Positions 1 to 11,586 are shown, counted from the first letter of the stretch. The stretch is 64,000 nucleotides of DNA from Dasypus novemcinctus (GCF_030445035.2 NC_080701.1:26814798-26878797), one strand, 5' to 3'. Translations and numbers: made by a program. Notes: generated from the sequence alone by a model not told the origin.

Positions 1-500
1 CTCCCCAACCCCCATCTCTACCAGGCAAATCTTACTCTTTCTTCAAAACCTACTTCAATTGCTGCTTTCTTCATGAAGACTCGCTGCTAGCTGCCCCCAA
101 TCCTACATGTCTCCTTTGAGCTGCCAAACACTGCCGTGTGTTCCTTGTATAGAATTTCATCTTATTACACCCTGGAGCATAATCCTTTTGGTCTTTCCAG
201 ATGCTATTTGCATTGCAGATTCCTGAAAACAAGTCTGTGTCTCCTTTTTTCTTCTTTTTAAAATTCTTCCATAGTATATACTGGTACTTGACACATAATA
301 GATACTATATCAATATTTATTGATTACATGGAAGAATGTTTGCACTAATAGGTGCTCAACAAATATCTATTGAAGCTGATTTGCCAGCTATCCCCAACTC
401 TACTTCTCCATCTAAGCTCCACTTTTATATTTCAGCTCCTTTCAGGAATGTATAATATATGGTAATGTCTCACTTTTACCTGGAACATAGGAGGTCAAAA
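1..500. repeat. Probable L2/MIR-like remnant and unique sequence
   Basis: The first ~230 bases resemble the decayed 3' region of L2-type LINEs, and 280-380 resembles the common ending with wording like GACACATAATAGATAC and AATATTTATTGA. Divergence is high, so family and strand are uncertain. No gene is visible. Confidence 0.35.
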
Positions 501-504
501 CTGA

Positions 505-1290
505 ACTCCTTACCTCCTGAAAGTCTTCTTGTTGCTCAAATGTGGCTACTCTCTAAGCCAAACTTAGCATATAAATGCACTATTTTCCCCCTGTGTAGGA
601 CATGACTCCTGGGGTTGAGCCTCTCTGGCACCAAAGGATTATTACCAAGTGCCAACTAATGATGCATTTGGAAAAAGACCTTGACCAAAAGGAGGAAATA
701 TTAAATGATTTTTTGTGGCTAAGAGATTTCAAAGTGAGTCAAGAGGTCACTCAAGAGGTTATGCTTATGCACATCTCAGCAGGATCTCATTGACTGCCAC
801 AGTAAACAATCCCTCAAACAGCCAGCTCCTTAGGGCTCTAGAGACATCTTGACACTATAGGCAGGGCAGACAGGCTCAGGAATTCAGCACCCTGTCAGTG
901 GGCTTTACTTTGGAATATATGCTTCCCAATATAACAGAGTTAGACTCATTTATAATTTCCCTACACAGGGCTCTTCTACCTCTTTGCTTTGAGCCTGTAA
1001 TTAGCACTAAGCTCATTAAATATATGTCCCAGAAACTTAAATCTTTGGTCTGTTCATATGCCGGTTGAGCCTTGAATCTCAGCAGAGTTCCAACTATAGA
1101 CCGCGGTTAGTAGCAATGCTTCCATACGTGTTCATCAATTGTAACAAATGTACCACATTAATGAAGGATGTTGTTGATGGGGGAAAGTGGGAGAGGGAGA
1201 GGGGATGGAGTATATGCAAATTCCCTATATTTTTTTATGTAACATTTATATAATCTAAAGCTCCTTTTAAAAGTTAAAAAAAAAATGACT
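505..1290 (+). mobile_element. Old copy of a long armadillo L1 3' UTR
   Basis: Aligns by eye along its length with the L1 insert at 13345-14600: the same order of blocks, including TTGCTCAAATGTGGC, GGTTATGCTTATGCAC, AATCTCAGCAGAGTT and GTTCATCAATTGTAAC, ending in an A-rich tail near 1290. Divergence is higher than in the younger copy, with no clear target-site duplication. No coding potential. Confidence 0.7.
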
Positions 1291-2576
1291 AAATTCTTCA
1301 TCCCACCTCCAGGTTAATTACTTTTGCCTTTTGTCTCACAAATCCTCCCAGCTTGCATATTTTTAAGAGTTAACGGAGCTTGATGAGCATCAGAAACTTG
1401 ATCGGGTGACCAAGTTCCCAGCACGTAACATCCCCGAATTAATCAGGATCCCAAAATTATAGGATGCCAGAGAGGACAGCAACCTTGGTGCAACTCCTTC
1501 ATTACAGGGGAAGAAACTCAGCCCCCAAAGGTGAGGGGATTTGCCCAAAGGCTCTACTGAGGAGACCTGTCCCAAGACTCCAAGTTTCTCACTCTGGCTT
1601 AGGCTTCACTATCCTCATTGCTGGCACATGACCTTTCCAAGCCCTTGAATTTCCAGGAGCTTCGGGCGATTATCTTCTAAGTGACTGCATGTTTCAGCCT
1701 CTCCTTTTCTCCGTGACTCCCACAGAGTGATACTTGATAATAAAAGTCTTTAGAATCAGCAGCAAGTGGGGCTTAGACAAAGTTGTCTGCTCTCTTAGAG
1801 TAATCTGCTCAATGCCAAAGGGCTCATTAACTTGGCTCCTGTGTCTGATAAGCCTGTTTCTCTAGAAACTTCCAAGCCTTTAGCTGGTAGGAACTTTCCA
1901 TTACTAAGCAGGAAATTGGAAATCTCTTTATCTTACCCAACATCCTCTACAAATTCAAGATAACCCAGGATACTTTGGGGCTTTGAACAATCAGTTCAAG
2001 AAGGGATATGTAGAACACGATTAGAAATGACGGAAAGTCCATGGAACACTTTGAACCAGAAAATACCCACTTGGGCTAAACTGTCTAAATTGACGACCGC
2101 CCTCGTATGGGTGCAGATTGAAAACTACTCATGTCCATCAGCCCTGCTGAGCTAGACAGGGCCAGAGAGCTCTTCCAACTGACTCTTCTTTCTCTGAGGC
2201 AGGGAGATGGGAGGGAAAGACCTGGCTGAGCTCTTGCTTTGCATTTTACATATGCAGTCTCATTGAATTTAATCCGCTCAATAACCCCTGTGGGTTTTAC
2301 AAGTAAGAGAAATAATTTTTTAAAAGAGTAATCATTTACTCAGACAGATGTGACAGATCCAGGCTTCAGGCTCAGCTGTGTTGTGGCTCCAAAGACTTGC
2401 ATCTCACCAGTGGTTCCCTCCCCCTCTCCCTCCCTCTCTCCCTTCCTTCCTTTCTCCATCTCTCCCTCCTTCTTTGTTTCTCAGAAACCAAAACCTTTTA
2501 TAAAACTTGAATGACATACAAAACCAAATATATAAAATATATAAGAGCAGAACTGATTTGCTTTATTCCTAACAGA
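1291..2576. other. Intergenic; MIR-like fragments, nothing else seen
   Basis: About 1430-1570 resembles an old SINE with the GGGGAAGAAACTCAG block, and 2235-2330 matches the MIR core order (CATTTTACATATGCAGTCTCATTGAATTTAAT split by mutations). 2417-2476 is a pyrimidine-rich simple run. The rest (about 1580-2230) shows no recognisable feature. Confidence 0.4.
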
Positions 2577-2675
2577 TGAAACCTGGAAATGATCCAAATG
2601 TCCACCAACTGGTGACTAAATAAACCATGGTAGATGCCTATGAAGGACTACAACTATACAATAAAAGAAATGAAC

Positions 2676-3017
2676 AGGGAAGCAGATGTGGCTCAAGCGG
2701 TTGGGTGCCTGCCTACCACATGGGAGGTCCCAGGTTCAGTTCCTGATGCCTCCTAAAGAAGACAAGCAAGACAGTGAGCTGATGCAATGAATGATGAAAT
2801 GAGGAGACACAACGAGGTAACACAATGAAATACACAACAAGCAGGAAGCAGAGGTGGCTCAAGCATGTGGGACTTCCCATGTTCGGTTCCCAGTGTTCCT
2901 AATAAGACAACGAGTAGACATAGGGAGTACACAACAAACAGACACAGAGTACAAAACAATGAGTGGGGTGGAGGGGGGAATAACTAACTAAATAAATCAT
3001 AAATCTATAGAGGAAAA
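2676..3017 (+). mobile_element. DAS SINE, dimeric type
   Basis: Two tandem tRNA-Ala-like units: the first starts GGGAAGCAGATGTGGCTCAA and the second begins near 2842 (GGAAGCAGAGGTGGCTCAA), followed by an A-rich tail. Flanked by the perfect 8-bp TSD AAATGAAC (2668-2675 and 3018-3025). Inserted into old L1 sequence. Pol III A-box-like (TGGCTCAAGCGG) and B-box-like (GGTTCAGTTCC) motifs are visible in the first unit. Confidence 0.9.
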
Positions 3018-3149
3018 AAATGAACTACTGGTGCATGCAAAGTCATGGATTAATCTCAAAATACTTACACGAAGTAAAAGAAGACAAATGCAAAAGAGGA
3101 CATCCTACATGGTTCCACTTAGATGGACGTTTAGAAAAGCAGGCCCCAC

Positions 3150-3723
3150 GTGGGGCCCCGCCCTGCCACAGTTGAACCCAAGAACTTCTCTTGCAGTCCA
3201 CAGCAAGATCCTGAGATGGCCCACTAAGAGGAGGTGTGTGTGTCCAGCTTCGCAGAGTTTGATCAGGCCATGGAGGAAAACAATAACAACACCATTTTCG
3301 CCGACTTTACAGGTTCTAAAGACGCTGGAGGGAAAAGCAGGTGCTGGACTGTGTGCGGCTGAACCAGTAGTCTGAGAAGGGCTGGAGCACGTTAGCGAAG
3401 GATGTGTGTTCATCTACCGCCAAGTAAGAGAGAGAAGGAGCCAACTAATGGAAAGATCCAAATAATGGAAAGATCCAAGTAATGACTGCAGAAAAAACTT
3501 GACAGGAACTGCAGGGCCTACACTTCCTAAATATGGAACACCTCAAAAATGGGTAGAATCTGAGTGTCTTCAGGCCAGCCTCATGGAGCTGCTATTCTCT
3601 GAAGATGAAGAATTAATCTGAAGATTAAGAATTGATGATGGCAATTGCTATAGTTTAAACAAAACCACACACTAGCTTTGAATTCAGGTTGGCAATAAAT
3701 AATGACGTTGTTTAAAAAAAAAA
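3150..3723 (+). pseudogene. TXNDC17: TXNDC17 (TRP14) processed pseudogene
   Basis: Intronless, decayed copy of the mRNA for thioredoxin-domain-containing protein 17, a cytosolic disulfide reductase of about 123 residues. The start corresponds to ATG 3216-3218, but codon 4 (Tyr) is already a stop (TAA, 3225-3227). After that stop a recognisable stretch reads ATG GAG GAA AAC... then [16 protein letters not shown]. The catalytic Trp-Cys-Pro-Asp-Cys region is destroyed by small deletions (about 3340-3352), followed by stops. A 17-bp tandem duplication (3446-3462 and 3463-3479) breaks it again. The C-terminal part, 3' UTR, an AATAAA signal (3694-3699) and an A-tract (3713-3723) follow. It lies inside an old L1 whose 3' end resumes near 3795. 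The 5' limit and the 72 bases after the A-tract are unresolved. Confidence 0.9.
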
Positions 3724-4012
3724 CCAACCTAACATGTCTAAACAAGAGTGCTATTAAAAATGCTCATTAACTCAGAAATGAAAAAAAAAGGAAAGGCAAC
3801 AACCTATGACAGAAAACAGATCCCTCGTTCCTGGGGCGGGGCAGGGGCTGAGGGTTTATTGCAAAGTGGCGGAGCGCACTTTGGGGAGTAATGGAAATGG
3901 CTCGATCGTGGTGATGGCGTTCTGTCAAAAACTCATCGACCCGCATGTTAAAATGGGAGCATTTTACTGTGTGTAAAACAACTTTATATCTCAATAACTT
4001 CGGCTTTAATTT

Positions 4013-4529
4013 TTAGAGCACAGCTGCTTTAATTAAGTAAGCGATGCCCCTGATCCACCCAGACCCCCGTTCTGATCCCGTGACCGTCACAGTGATCCTG
4101 GGACTGTTTTGAGGAAGTTTACCTCTTCAGGGGCACTTGACCACCAAGCTGCCTCTGTAGCTATAAATACCACCCAGGAGTCGAGGCTTGGTAGGACGCA
4201 TAAGATCTGTTCATTTTAGAGTAACCATTTCAACATTCTGCCTGCCAACTAAATCAGTGACAAACCCAATCACTGGCAAAAAGAGGCGCCCCGATAGTAT
4301 TACTTTCTATACATTTAACAGAAGGATAACCCAGACTTAGGAATTGATAAATAAAACTGAGTATGAGTGTGCGTGTGAGTATGTGTGTGATGGGCTTGAA
4401 GGTGCTTCACGACACTTGGATGTAGGAAACATTATGTTGTTGTATTTTTCTAAATCAATTAGCATCCAGCTTCCAGGCTGCGGTCACCAGAGTAGGGAGA
4501 TGCTCAGTGTCCATTTTAAATTGGGGGCC
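4013..4529. other. Intergenic, no feature recognised
   Basis: Unique-looking sequence with a short TG-rich stretch (4358-4395). No gene or confident repeat. Confidence 0.4.
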
Positions 4530-4767
4530 TGATGGTCAGTTTCATGGGTGACTTGGCTAGGCTATGTTATCCGATTGTTTGTCAAGCAAGCACTGGCCTG
4601 ACTCGTAGTGTGATGGATTTGCACCTATAACCAGTTGCGCTTGCATCTACGGTTGATTGCATCTACAATCAACAAAGGAGATGACCCTCAGCAATGTGGA
4701 AAATCTTCCCGTCCAATCAACCAGAGGTCTTGAAAGCCGGAATTAAGGATTTCAGAAGTCAGAAACA

Positions 4768-5234
4768 GGGAAACGGATGTGGCTCAACCAATTGGGCTCC
4801 CAACTACCATATAGGAGGTTCAGGTTCGATGCCCAGGGCCTCCTGGTGAGGGCAAGCTGGCCCACGTGGAGTGCCGGCCCACTTGGGAATGCGGCCCTGT
4901 GTAGGAGTGCTGTATTGCATGGGAACGTCATCCCATGCGGGAAAGCCACCCCATGCAGGAGTGCCGGCTGACCCGGAGAGCTGGCACAGTGAGATGATGC
5001 AACAAGAGACACAGAGGAGAGAAAATAAGAAGACCTAGCAGAACAGGGAGATGAGGTGGCACAAGAGAGTAATCGCCTCCTACTCTGGAAGGTCCCAGGA
5101 TCGGTTCCCGGAGCCACCTAATGAGAATACAAGCAGACACAGAAGAACACACAGCGAATGGACACAGAGAGCAGACAACTGGGGGAATGGGGGAGGAGGG
5201 AGAAATAAATAAAATAAATCTAAAAAAAAAAAAA
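4768..5234 (+). mobile_element. DAS SINE, long composite form
   Basis: tRNA-like head (AAACGGATGTGGCTCAACC), a middle region with several near-repeats of a CATGCGGGAA/CATGCAGGAGTGCC block, a second tRNA-like unit near 5046-5130, then the GACACAGAAGAACACACAG tail and A-run. Flanked by 13-bp TSDs GAAGTCAGAAACA (4755-4767) and GAAATCAGAAACA (5235-5247). Nested inside the LTR at 4530-5694. Confidence 0.88.
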
Positions 5235-5336
5235 GAAATCAGAAACAAAGAATTTCTATCCAGCCTGTGGCCAGCCCTAAGGAATTTGGACTCACCAGCC
5301 CCCTACAGTCACATAAGCTAATTCCTATAATAAAGA

Positions 5337-5590
5337 GCTCTCTCCTCTCCCCTCTCCTCTCCTCTCCCCTCCCCTCCCCTCTCCTCTCCTCTCCTCTCCT
5401 CCCCTCTCCTCCCCTCTCCTCCCCTCTCCTCTCCTCTCCTCTCCTCTCCTCTCCTCTCCTCTCCTCTCCTCTCTTCTCCTCTCTTCTCCTCTCCTCTCTT
5501 CTCCTCCCCTCTCCTCTCTTCCTCCTTTTCCTCCTTCTCTCTTTCTCTCCTCCTTTCCCTTCTCTTCTTTTCTCTCTCCTCTTTCTAGAG
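5337..5590. repeat. CTCCT-type pentanucleotide microsatellite
   Basis: About 250 bases of almost pure pyrimidine on the + strand, dominated by CTCCT with CCCCT and CTTCT variants, lying directly after the polyadenylation signal of the host LTR. It produces long meaningless Ser/Pro/Leu (+) and Arg/Glu/Gly (-) open frames. Polypurine/polypyrimidine mirror sequence of this kind can form triplex (H-DNA); that is inference. Confidence 0.95.
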
Positions 5591-5694
5591 ATAGAGATGA
5601 TTGAGCTGGAGATAGGGGTGATGGAGATAGAGATAGAGAGAGATCTATACTTATCCTGTTGACTCTATTTCCCTGGAGAACCCTGACTAATGCA

Positions 5695-7370
5695 CAGCCC
5701 TTCCCTGCCTCGGGGCATTCAAGAGTCCTGGATTTGTCTATTCTGTCCTGAGAATTTGAGGAAGGCCCTGTGTCCTTGTGTCCATCCTGGTTCACTGCCA
5801 GCCTCCAGGGGTCTATTTCAAGGGTCAGGAGCTTAGCTGCCCTGGCCAGGGCAGGGGAGTCTTTCACCAAGACCCCCAAATGGACACGCCTTTTATGGTG
5901 CCTCCTGAGACCCCCTTGAACCTTTCTCCCATGGAGCGCTGGGTGCGAGTGGCACTTGGCCATGGCTGTCTCCAGGGACCCCCACGCCACTCACATCCCC
6001 AGTGGTGAGGAATCTCTCTCCAGGTTCCCTGCTCCCCACTCCCCACCTCCAAGCAGGCCACTCTTATCTGCTCCAATCCTTGGACCTTCTCCTGGACTCA
6101 AGGTAAATCCTCCTCAAATAGATGATTAGTCACCTGCTGGCGGCGGGCAGGAGCGGAGTGGGGAAGTGGCAAGGACAGCCCAGCCCTGGTGGTCCCCCTC
6201 GGGGCGAGACTGGGTGAAGATGTTTCACTCCTCCTTGGTGAACCCACAGCTGAAAATGGCAGGTGTCAATGTCTTAATACTCAACCGATTGTGTTTGCGA
6301 GTTTGTCCTTTTGTTTCTTTGTGTTAGAATCAAGAAGTAGAGAACCATGTCATTCTCATTTGTAATTGTTTCCTCTGCACTCCGCTAGGGGCAGTATAGG
6401 GGCGCAAAAAGCATTTCTTGAATGGGTGAATGAGCGAATGAATGAGTTGAATGTATTGGAAATAGCCTGGATGGACACACACCAGACTAGAATTGGTTCC
6501 TTTTAGGAAGTGGAATTCTGTGATGTGGGACTATCGCTCATTACTGTTTATATTTCTGTATTGCTTGCATCGCACAAAATTTTTAGTGACTTTGTATCTA
6601 TCTATATCCATATATATTGTTTGGATAGTTTGTATACAAAAATTTTTCAGACGGCAAATTATGAGCATAAAGTTTTATTATAATCTTGCCACAAAAGAGA
6701 AGGCTTCCAGCACCACAATGCTCTTGGATAAGAGAATGTTCTAGATGAGCAAAGTTAGGCCAGATGCAGAAAGGTCAGAATGTCAGGTTAAAACTCACTA
6801 GACTCTTGACTAACAGCTGGGTGGGTGATTAGTTTCTCAGAACAGGTCTTAATCTCTCTAAATTTAGTTAAAAAATTGCTTAAGTATTTTATCAGGAATA
6901 AGTAATATTCCCAGGAGTAGATGTGAATGATATCGAGCGAAAGAATTTTTGTACCAGACCAGGCATAAAACAATTTCTTCCCTTCCGTTGGTGAGGCTTT
7001 AGTCGCCCTGTGGGAACTCAGAGGAGAAAGGAAAAACATATGCAAGATAAAAGCCATACGAATACGAAGAGTCTCCCTGGAAGTTATGGGGACTTAGAAT
7101 GGCACTTTTCCTGAAAACATTTTATTTCCTTTAAGTCATTAGACTATTGTTCAAGGAAGATATTTGGTTTCTCTGAAGGAAATCTTAACACCCAGAGGAA
7201 AGCAATGCTGGGGTCAAGAAGCAGCAGAGAGAAGAATTTCTCTATCCTGATGCTCAGAATTATCTGAGGAACCTTTAGAAGTATGACATCAGGACCCAAA
7301 CTCAGACCAATGAAATTGATTCTCTGGGGGAGGGTTCAGTCACTCTCAAAAGATATATATAGTTCTAGAT
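5695..7370. other. Intergenic, mostly unique sequence
   Basis: 5695-6330 is moderately GC-rich with no gene I recognise. 6360-6475 resembles an old L2 or MIR end (AATGGGTGAATGAGCGAATG). 6480-7370 shows no feature. Confidence 0.4.
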
Positions 7371-7880
7371 CAATGGTTCTCAAACCATTGGAAGCAGATT
7401 TGGCTCAATGGATAGAGCGTCCGCCTACCACATGGGAGGACCAGGGTTCAAACCCAGGGCCTCCTGGCCCACGTGACGAGCTGGTCCACGCGCAGTGCTG
7501 ATGCATGCAAGGCATGCCGTGCCCCATTGTAGGGGAGCCCCACACACCAGGAGTGAGTCCCTCAAGGAGAGCTGCCCCCTGTGAAAAAAGCACAGCCCGC
7601 CCAGGAGTGGCACCGCACACACGGGGAGCTGATGCAGCAAGATGATGCAACAAAAAGAAACACAGATTCCCTGTGCCGCTGACAAGAATACAAGTGGACA
7701 AAGAAGAACACACGGCAAATGGACACAGAGAGCAGACAAGGGGGTGGGGGACGGAATAAATACAAAAAAAGAAAAAAGCACCAGACTCACCTGGGCTCCA
7801 CCCTCGCCCCTGGTTTCTGATTCTACAGGTTTGGAATGAGGCCAGAGATTTTGCATTTCTAACAAGTTCACAGGTGATAC
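7371..7880 (+). mobile_element. MER5A-like hAT fragment split by a SINE
   Basis: 7371-7389 carries the hAT end CAATGGTTCTCAAACCATT. After a SINE (7390-7778) the element resumes with CACCAGACTCACCTGG, TTTCTGATTCTACAGG and TTTGCATTTCTAACAAGTT, which follow the MER5A order. A further related fragment continues to about 7960. Non-autonomous, immobile. Confidence 0.8.
7390..7778 (+). mobile_element. DAS SINE, long type
   Basis: Head GGAAGCAGATTTGGCTCAATG, B-box-like GGGTTCAAACCC, then GCAGTGCTGATGCATGC and the GACACAGAGAGCAGACAA tail and A-rich end. Inserted into MER5A. No clear TSD: the left flank AAACCATT and the right flank AAGCACC share little. Confidence 0.85.
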
Positions 7881-7989
7881 TGATCTAGAAGGCTCTCTAC
7901 TTTGGTTTGCACATTGGAATCACCTGGACACTTGTTAAAACTAAGACTATCTAGAATATTCTTGTATCCAAGGTTAAGACCCTAACTAA

Positions 7990-8936
7990 TCATTAAAATT
8001 TCAAATGGAATGTATCAAGTGGAAAACAAACTGGGACCTGGTAAAGACAGATTTTATTGGAAAGGATCATTGCAAGCCGGGGAAAGGGACTCTTGCCGTG
8101 TTCTGACTGTAAGTTTGCAAGTGTCTTAAAAAGTGTTTTCTTTTACAGAGGAATAAAAAAGGCAGGTGTGGGACGTGGAATCAAAGGGTGGCATGATCAG
8201 ATCAGATGAGAGAAGGATTTCGGCCGAAGCAGCCTATTTTCCAAGAGGTGCCCTGAAAGTTCAGGGAATGGAGGAGGGAGGGGAGCTGAGCCAGGGTTCG
8301 GTTAGCAAGATTTTATTCCACTCGCTCAGTCAGACAAGCAGTTCAGCTAATCGTTCACGAGGAGAAGAGGGGGGATGGGGAGAGTCTGTCACGGGTAAAC
8401 AAGGGGCATCGGTGAGTCTTATCGAAGTCATTTGGGGAAGGGGGATTCTTTGCAGTACACGTTTTCTGGAACACAAAGTTTTGGTGGCGGCATTTCTTAA
8501 CCTTCACTGGTTTCCAGGCTCAGAGGGTGAAGTTCAACATCATTATTTCTTTATGCCAGGGTCAATCTTTGCTAAGATGGAACCAAACTGGTGAAAGAAC
8601 AAAAAAAGAAAGAAAGAAAAGCTTATCCCACTGTTGCTCATGATTGAACATTCCGCACAGCATGTGAGTAGACAAAGGGCAGATACAGAAGGACGGCGGG
8701 GGTCCCTGTCTTCCAGGGGCCCAGTAAGCAGGAGAATCTGATGCGTCTGTCACCCAAAGGGAAAGCTAAAGTTTCTGTAAGTTCACTGAGTGACACGCGA
8801 TTCTTGGTTGACGCTCCCCATCATTTTGAGAGCAGTCGTTATAGCAGAGCAAGCAGAAGCAGGGTTAGGCGAGGCAAGTGAGACCCTTACTTTGGGCTCA
8901 AATTTTAAATAAGTGCCCCCCAAAAAAGCCGGTCAT
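7990..8936. other. Intergenic, no feature recognised
   Basis: Unique-looking sequence with a ~140-codon open frame (8166-8594 +) that has no recognisable domain or homology to anything I know. Probably chance. Confidence 0.35.
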
Positions 8937-10045
8937 TAATAATATATATTTTTTTTAAACAAATAAATTTTATTTATACATATTAATAAAGCACACAATT
9001 CATCTAAAGTGTACAATCAATGGTGTTTGGTATCATCACATAGGTATGTGCTCATCACTTTAATCATTATTAGAGCATTTTCATTATTTCATTAGTAATA
9101 ATAAAGAACAGACAAACAAGAAAATTTCTCACCTCTCAATCTCTGTTTCCCCTGCTGTACATAGCTACAATTTCTGGCTACTCTTGCACAATTATTTATT
9201 TGTTAAACAGTTTTATTGAGATATATTCACATACCACATGATCTATCCAAAGTGTATAATCAATAGGCTTTTAGTATAATCACGATGTTGTACATTTATT
9301 ATCTCAAAACTTTAGAGCAATTTATTACTCCAAAAAGAAAGATTCCACACTCCTGAGCATTCCTTCCTCAGCCCTACATAACCAGTAATCTAATTTCGTC
9401 TTTATAAAATGATTTGTATTTACTTTTTATATAAATGGAATCATACAAATGTAGTACTCTGTGTCTGGTCTCCTTCACTTAGTATAATTTTTTTTTTTGT
9501 CTGATATTAACATTTTGTAGTATTAACATACATTTGTTCAGCTTCAGAAAATTGGGTCTTATATACACAATTTTATCCATATTCCTATTTCACATAATAT
9601 ATTTAGTTCATAATAGGGCAATTATACAGTATTTGCCTTTTTGTGTCTGGCTTGCTTCACTCAACATAATGTCCTCCAGGTTCATCCATGTTGTCATGTT
9701 TTTTCATGACTTCATTTCTTCTTACCTTTGCATAATATTGCATTCTGTATATACTCCACAATTTGTTTACCCATTCAGCAGTTGATGGACACCCGGGTTG
9801 TTTCCAACTTTTGGCAATCATAAATAATGCTGCTATGAACATCAGTGTGCAGCTGTCTGTTTGTGTCACTGCTTTTAGTTCTTCTGGGTATATACCTAGC
9901 AATGTTATTGCTGGGTCCCATCACAAGTCTATAGTTAACTTCTTTGGAACTGCCAAACAGTCCCCCACAGTGGCTGTACCATTCTACATTTGCACAAACA
10001 GTGACTAAGCGTTCCTAACTCTCCATGGCCTCTCCATAATAATAT
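8937..10045 (-). mobile_element. Old L1 3' half
   Basis: Minus-strand L1: 3' UTR first (8937-9500), then end of ORF2 (about 9640-10040), recognisable by GTCCTCCAGGTTCATCCATG, GATGGACACCCGGGTTG and TTCTGGGTATATACCTAGCA read on the + strand. The 8960-9480 block is the same family as 58750-59480. ORF2 is broken by stops. Confidence 0.88.
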
Positions 10046-10270
10046 ATTTTAAAGCCTTTTTATTATGGAATAATTATAGACTCACAGGAAATTGCACCCG
10101 ACTTCCCACAGTGGCGACAACTTTTGCTGTAAACAAGACACGGGTACATTACTGTTTTCCACCATTTTGTAACCTGCATTCTGTGTGCATGTGTAGGTAA
10201 GTAGGATGTCAAAAACTCTACAATATCCACAACAGCTTCTAGCACCAACTGCAAATATTGCAGTACGGCA
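10046..10270 (-). mobile_element. Old L1-type 3' fragment
   Basis: Starts with TTTTTATTATGGAATAATTATAG, split here as TTATTATGGAA and TAATTATAGACTCACAGG, a common L1M-type 3' end. Short and diverged. Confidence 0.5.
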
Positions 10271-10274
10271 ATCA

Positions 10275-10945
10275 ATTAAATTCTGACTCTACCCAGAGCT
10301 AGACCAGACTCCACAGGCTAAGGACAATCATCAACAAGACTGTCCTTCAAGCATCAGTCACAATTTCGGGGCACAGGCCCCCTGCACTTCTGACCAACTG
10401 GCTACAATAATTCACCAGAACTTAAAAGAATTCACAGAAAGCATTCTGTTGACGATTACAGGTTTATTATAGTCAAAGGATATAAATAGGAAGAAGCCAA
10501 GCGAAGAGCCGCATAGGGCAAGTTCTGGGAGGGTCTGGAAGCTTCCGTGTCTTCTACACGTGGAGTCAGAACGGGTCTCCCTCCAAGTATCTTACCAATC
10601 GCAGAAGCTCATCGGGGCTTCCAGTATCTGGAGCTTCTTTGGGGTGGCATTACGTAGGCGTGATTTATGGACTCAATGTCCCCGGGGTTGAACTCAACAT
10701 GCAGCCCCCTCCCCTCCTAGCGGTGGGGCTGATATGGACTGATGTGATCTGGCTCGAAGGCCCACCACCCTAAACACAAGTTTGGTCTTGCAGGTGTGGC
10801 CAGTCCCCCACCCTAAGACCACAACCCTCAGGTGTAGTCCTGGGCCCACCTCGAAGAACTAAAAGACACTCCCATCACAGGAAACCCCAAGAGTCGGAGT
10901 CGCTTTCCCAGGTCAACAAAGACCAGCCAAGCTTGTCACACAATT
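10275..10945 (-). mobile_element. Old ERV LTR (family not named)
   Basis: The order of blocks, including GGTTTATTATAGTCAAAGG (reverse of a TAATAAACC polyadenylation region), GGGCAAGTTCTGGGAGGG and AAAGACACTCCCATCAC, matches a class of ancient mammalian LTRs on the minus strand. Ends are decayed; no TSD found. Confidence 0.6.
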
Positions 10946-11170
10946 TGAGATAAATAATAGTTGAATGTAATAGTTTAAAAAATCAAATTTAATGCAAAAA
11001 AAATCCAAGATGAACAAAATATCTAGATTTTACATAACGATAGGATCAGGAAAGTGCTCTGCTGGTATACTGGACCTGAGACAAAGGGAAAAATGAGTCA
11101 TATTTTGTTATTCATGGTTTTTTTTTTTGCCTTAATTTTTTAAAAAATTTGCATCAAAATATTATTTCTC

Positions 11171-11576
11171 GGTAAGCGGACTTGGCCCAGTGGATAGGGC
11201 ATCCGTCTACCACATGGGAGGTCTGCGGTTCAAACCCCGGGCCTCCTTGACCCGTGTGGAGCTGGCCCATGCGCAGTGCTGAAGCACGCAAGGAGTGCCC
11301 TGCCACACAGGGGTGTCCCCCGCATAGGGGAGCCCCACGCGCAAGGAGTGCGCCCCGTATGGAGAGAGCTGCCCAGCACGAAAGAAAGTGCAGCCTGCCC
11401 AGGAATATCACCACACACACAGAAAGCTAACACAGCAAGATGACGCCACAAAAAGAAACACAGATTCCCATGCCACTGACAACAACAGAAGCAGACAAAG
11501 AAGACACAGCAAATAGACACAGAGAACAGACAACTGGGGTGGGGGGGCGGTGAGAGAAATAAAATAAAATAAAATA
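11171..11576 (+). mobile_element. DAS SINE, long type, intact
   Basis: One of the cleanest copies. tRNA-like head with A box TTGGCCCAGTGG and B box GGTTCAAACCC (11228-11238), a SINE-specific middle, tail GACACAGAGAACAGACAAC and an AAAAT repeat end. Perfect 10-bp TSD ATTATTTCTC (11161-11170 and 11577-11586). Confidence 0.95.
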
Positions 11577-11586
11577 ATTATTTCTC

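Larger units (their letters stand above)
2577..4012 (+). mobile_element. Old L1 3' end, interrupted twice
   Basis: L1 sequence in three pieces: 2577-2675 and 3018-3149 (end of ORF2, with ATCCAAATGTCCACCAAC), and 3795-4012 (3' UTR with AAAACTCATCGAC and a CATTTTACTGTGTGTAAA block). A DAS SINE splits the first two; the TXNDC17 pseudogene separates the last. Order and orientation are collinear with one ancestral element. Dead copy. Confidence 0.8.
4530..5694 (+). mobile_element. ERVL-like solo LTR with nested SINE and microsatellite
   Basis: Starts TGATGGTCAGTTTCATGGG and ends CCCTGACTAATGCA, giving TG...CA ends. The AATAAA polyadenylation signal is in CTATAATAAAGAGC (about 5325-5340). The LTR body is split by a DAS SINE (4768-5234), and the region just after AATAAA has expanded into a ~250-bp CTCCT repeat (5337-5590). 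A minus-strand relative lies at 45148-45593. No clear 5-bp TSD (GGGCC/CAGCC at best). Confidence 0.75.

Noticed and set aside
5267..5990. Long Ser/Leu/Pro-rich and Arg/Glu-rich open frames
   Set aside because: They are read-through of the CTCCT microsatellite and lack any other coding evidence.
8166..8594. 142-codon open frame as a gene
   Set aside because: No domain, no recognisable splice or homology, single frame in unique intergenic DNA.
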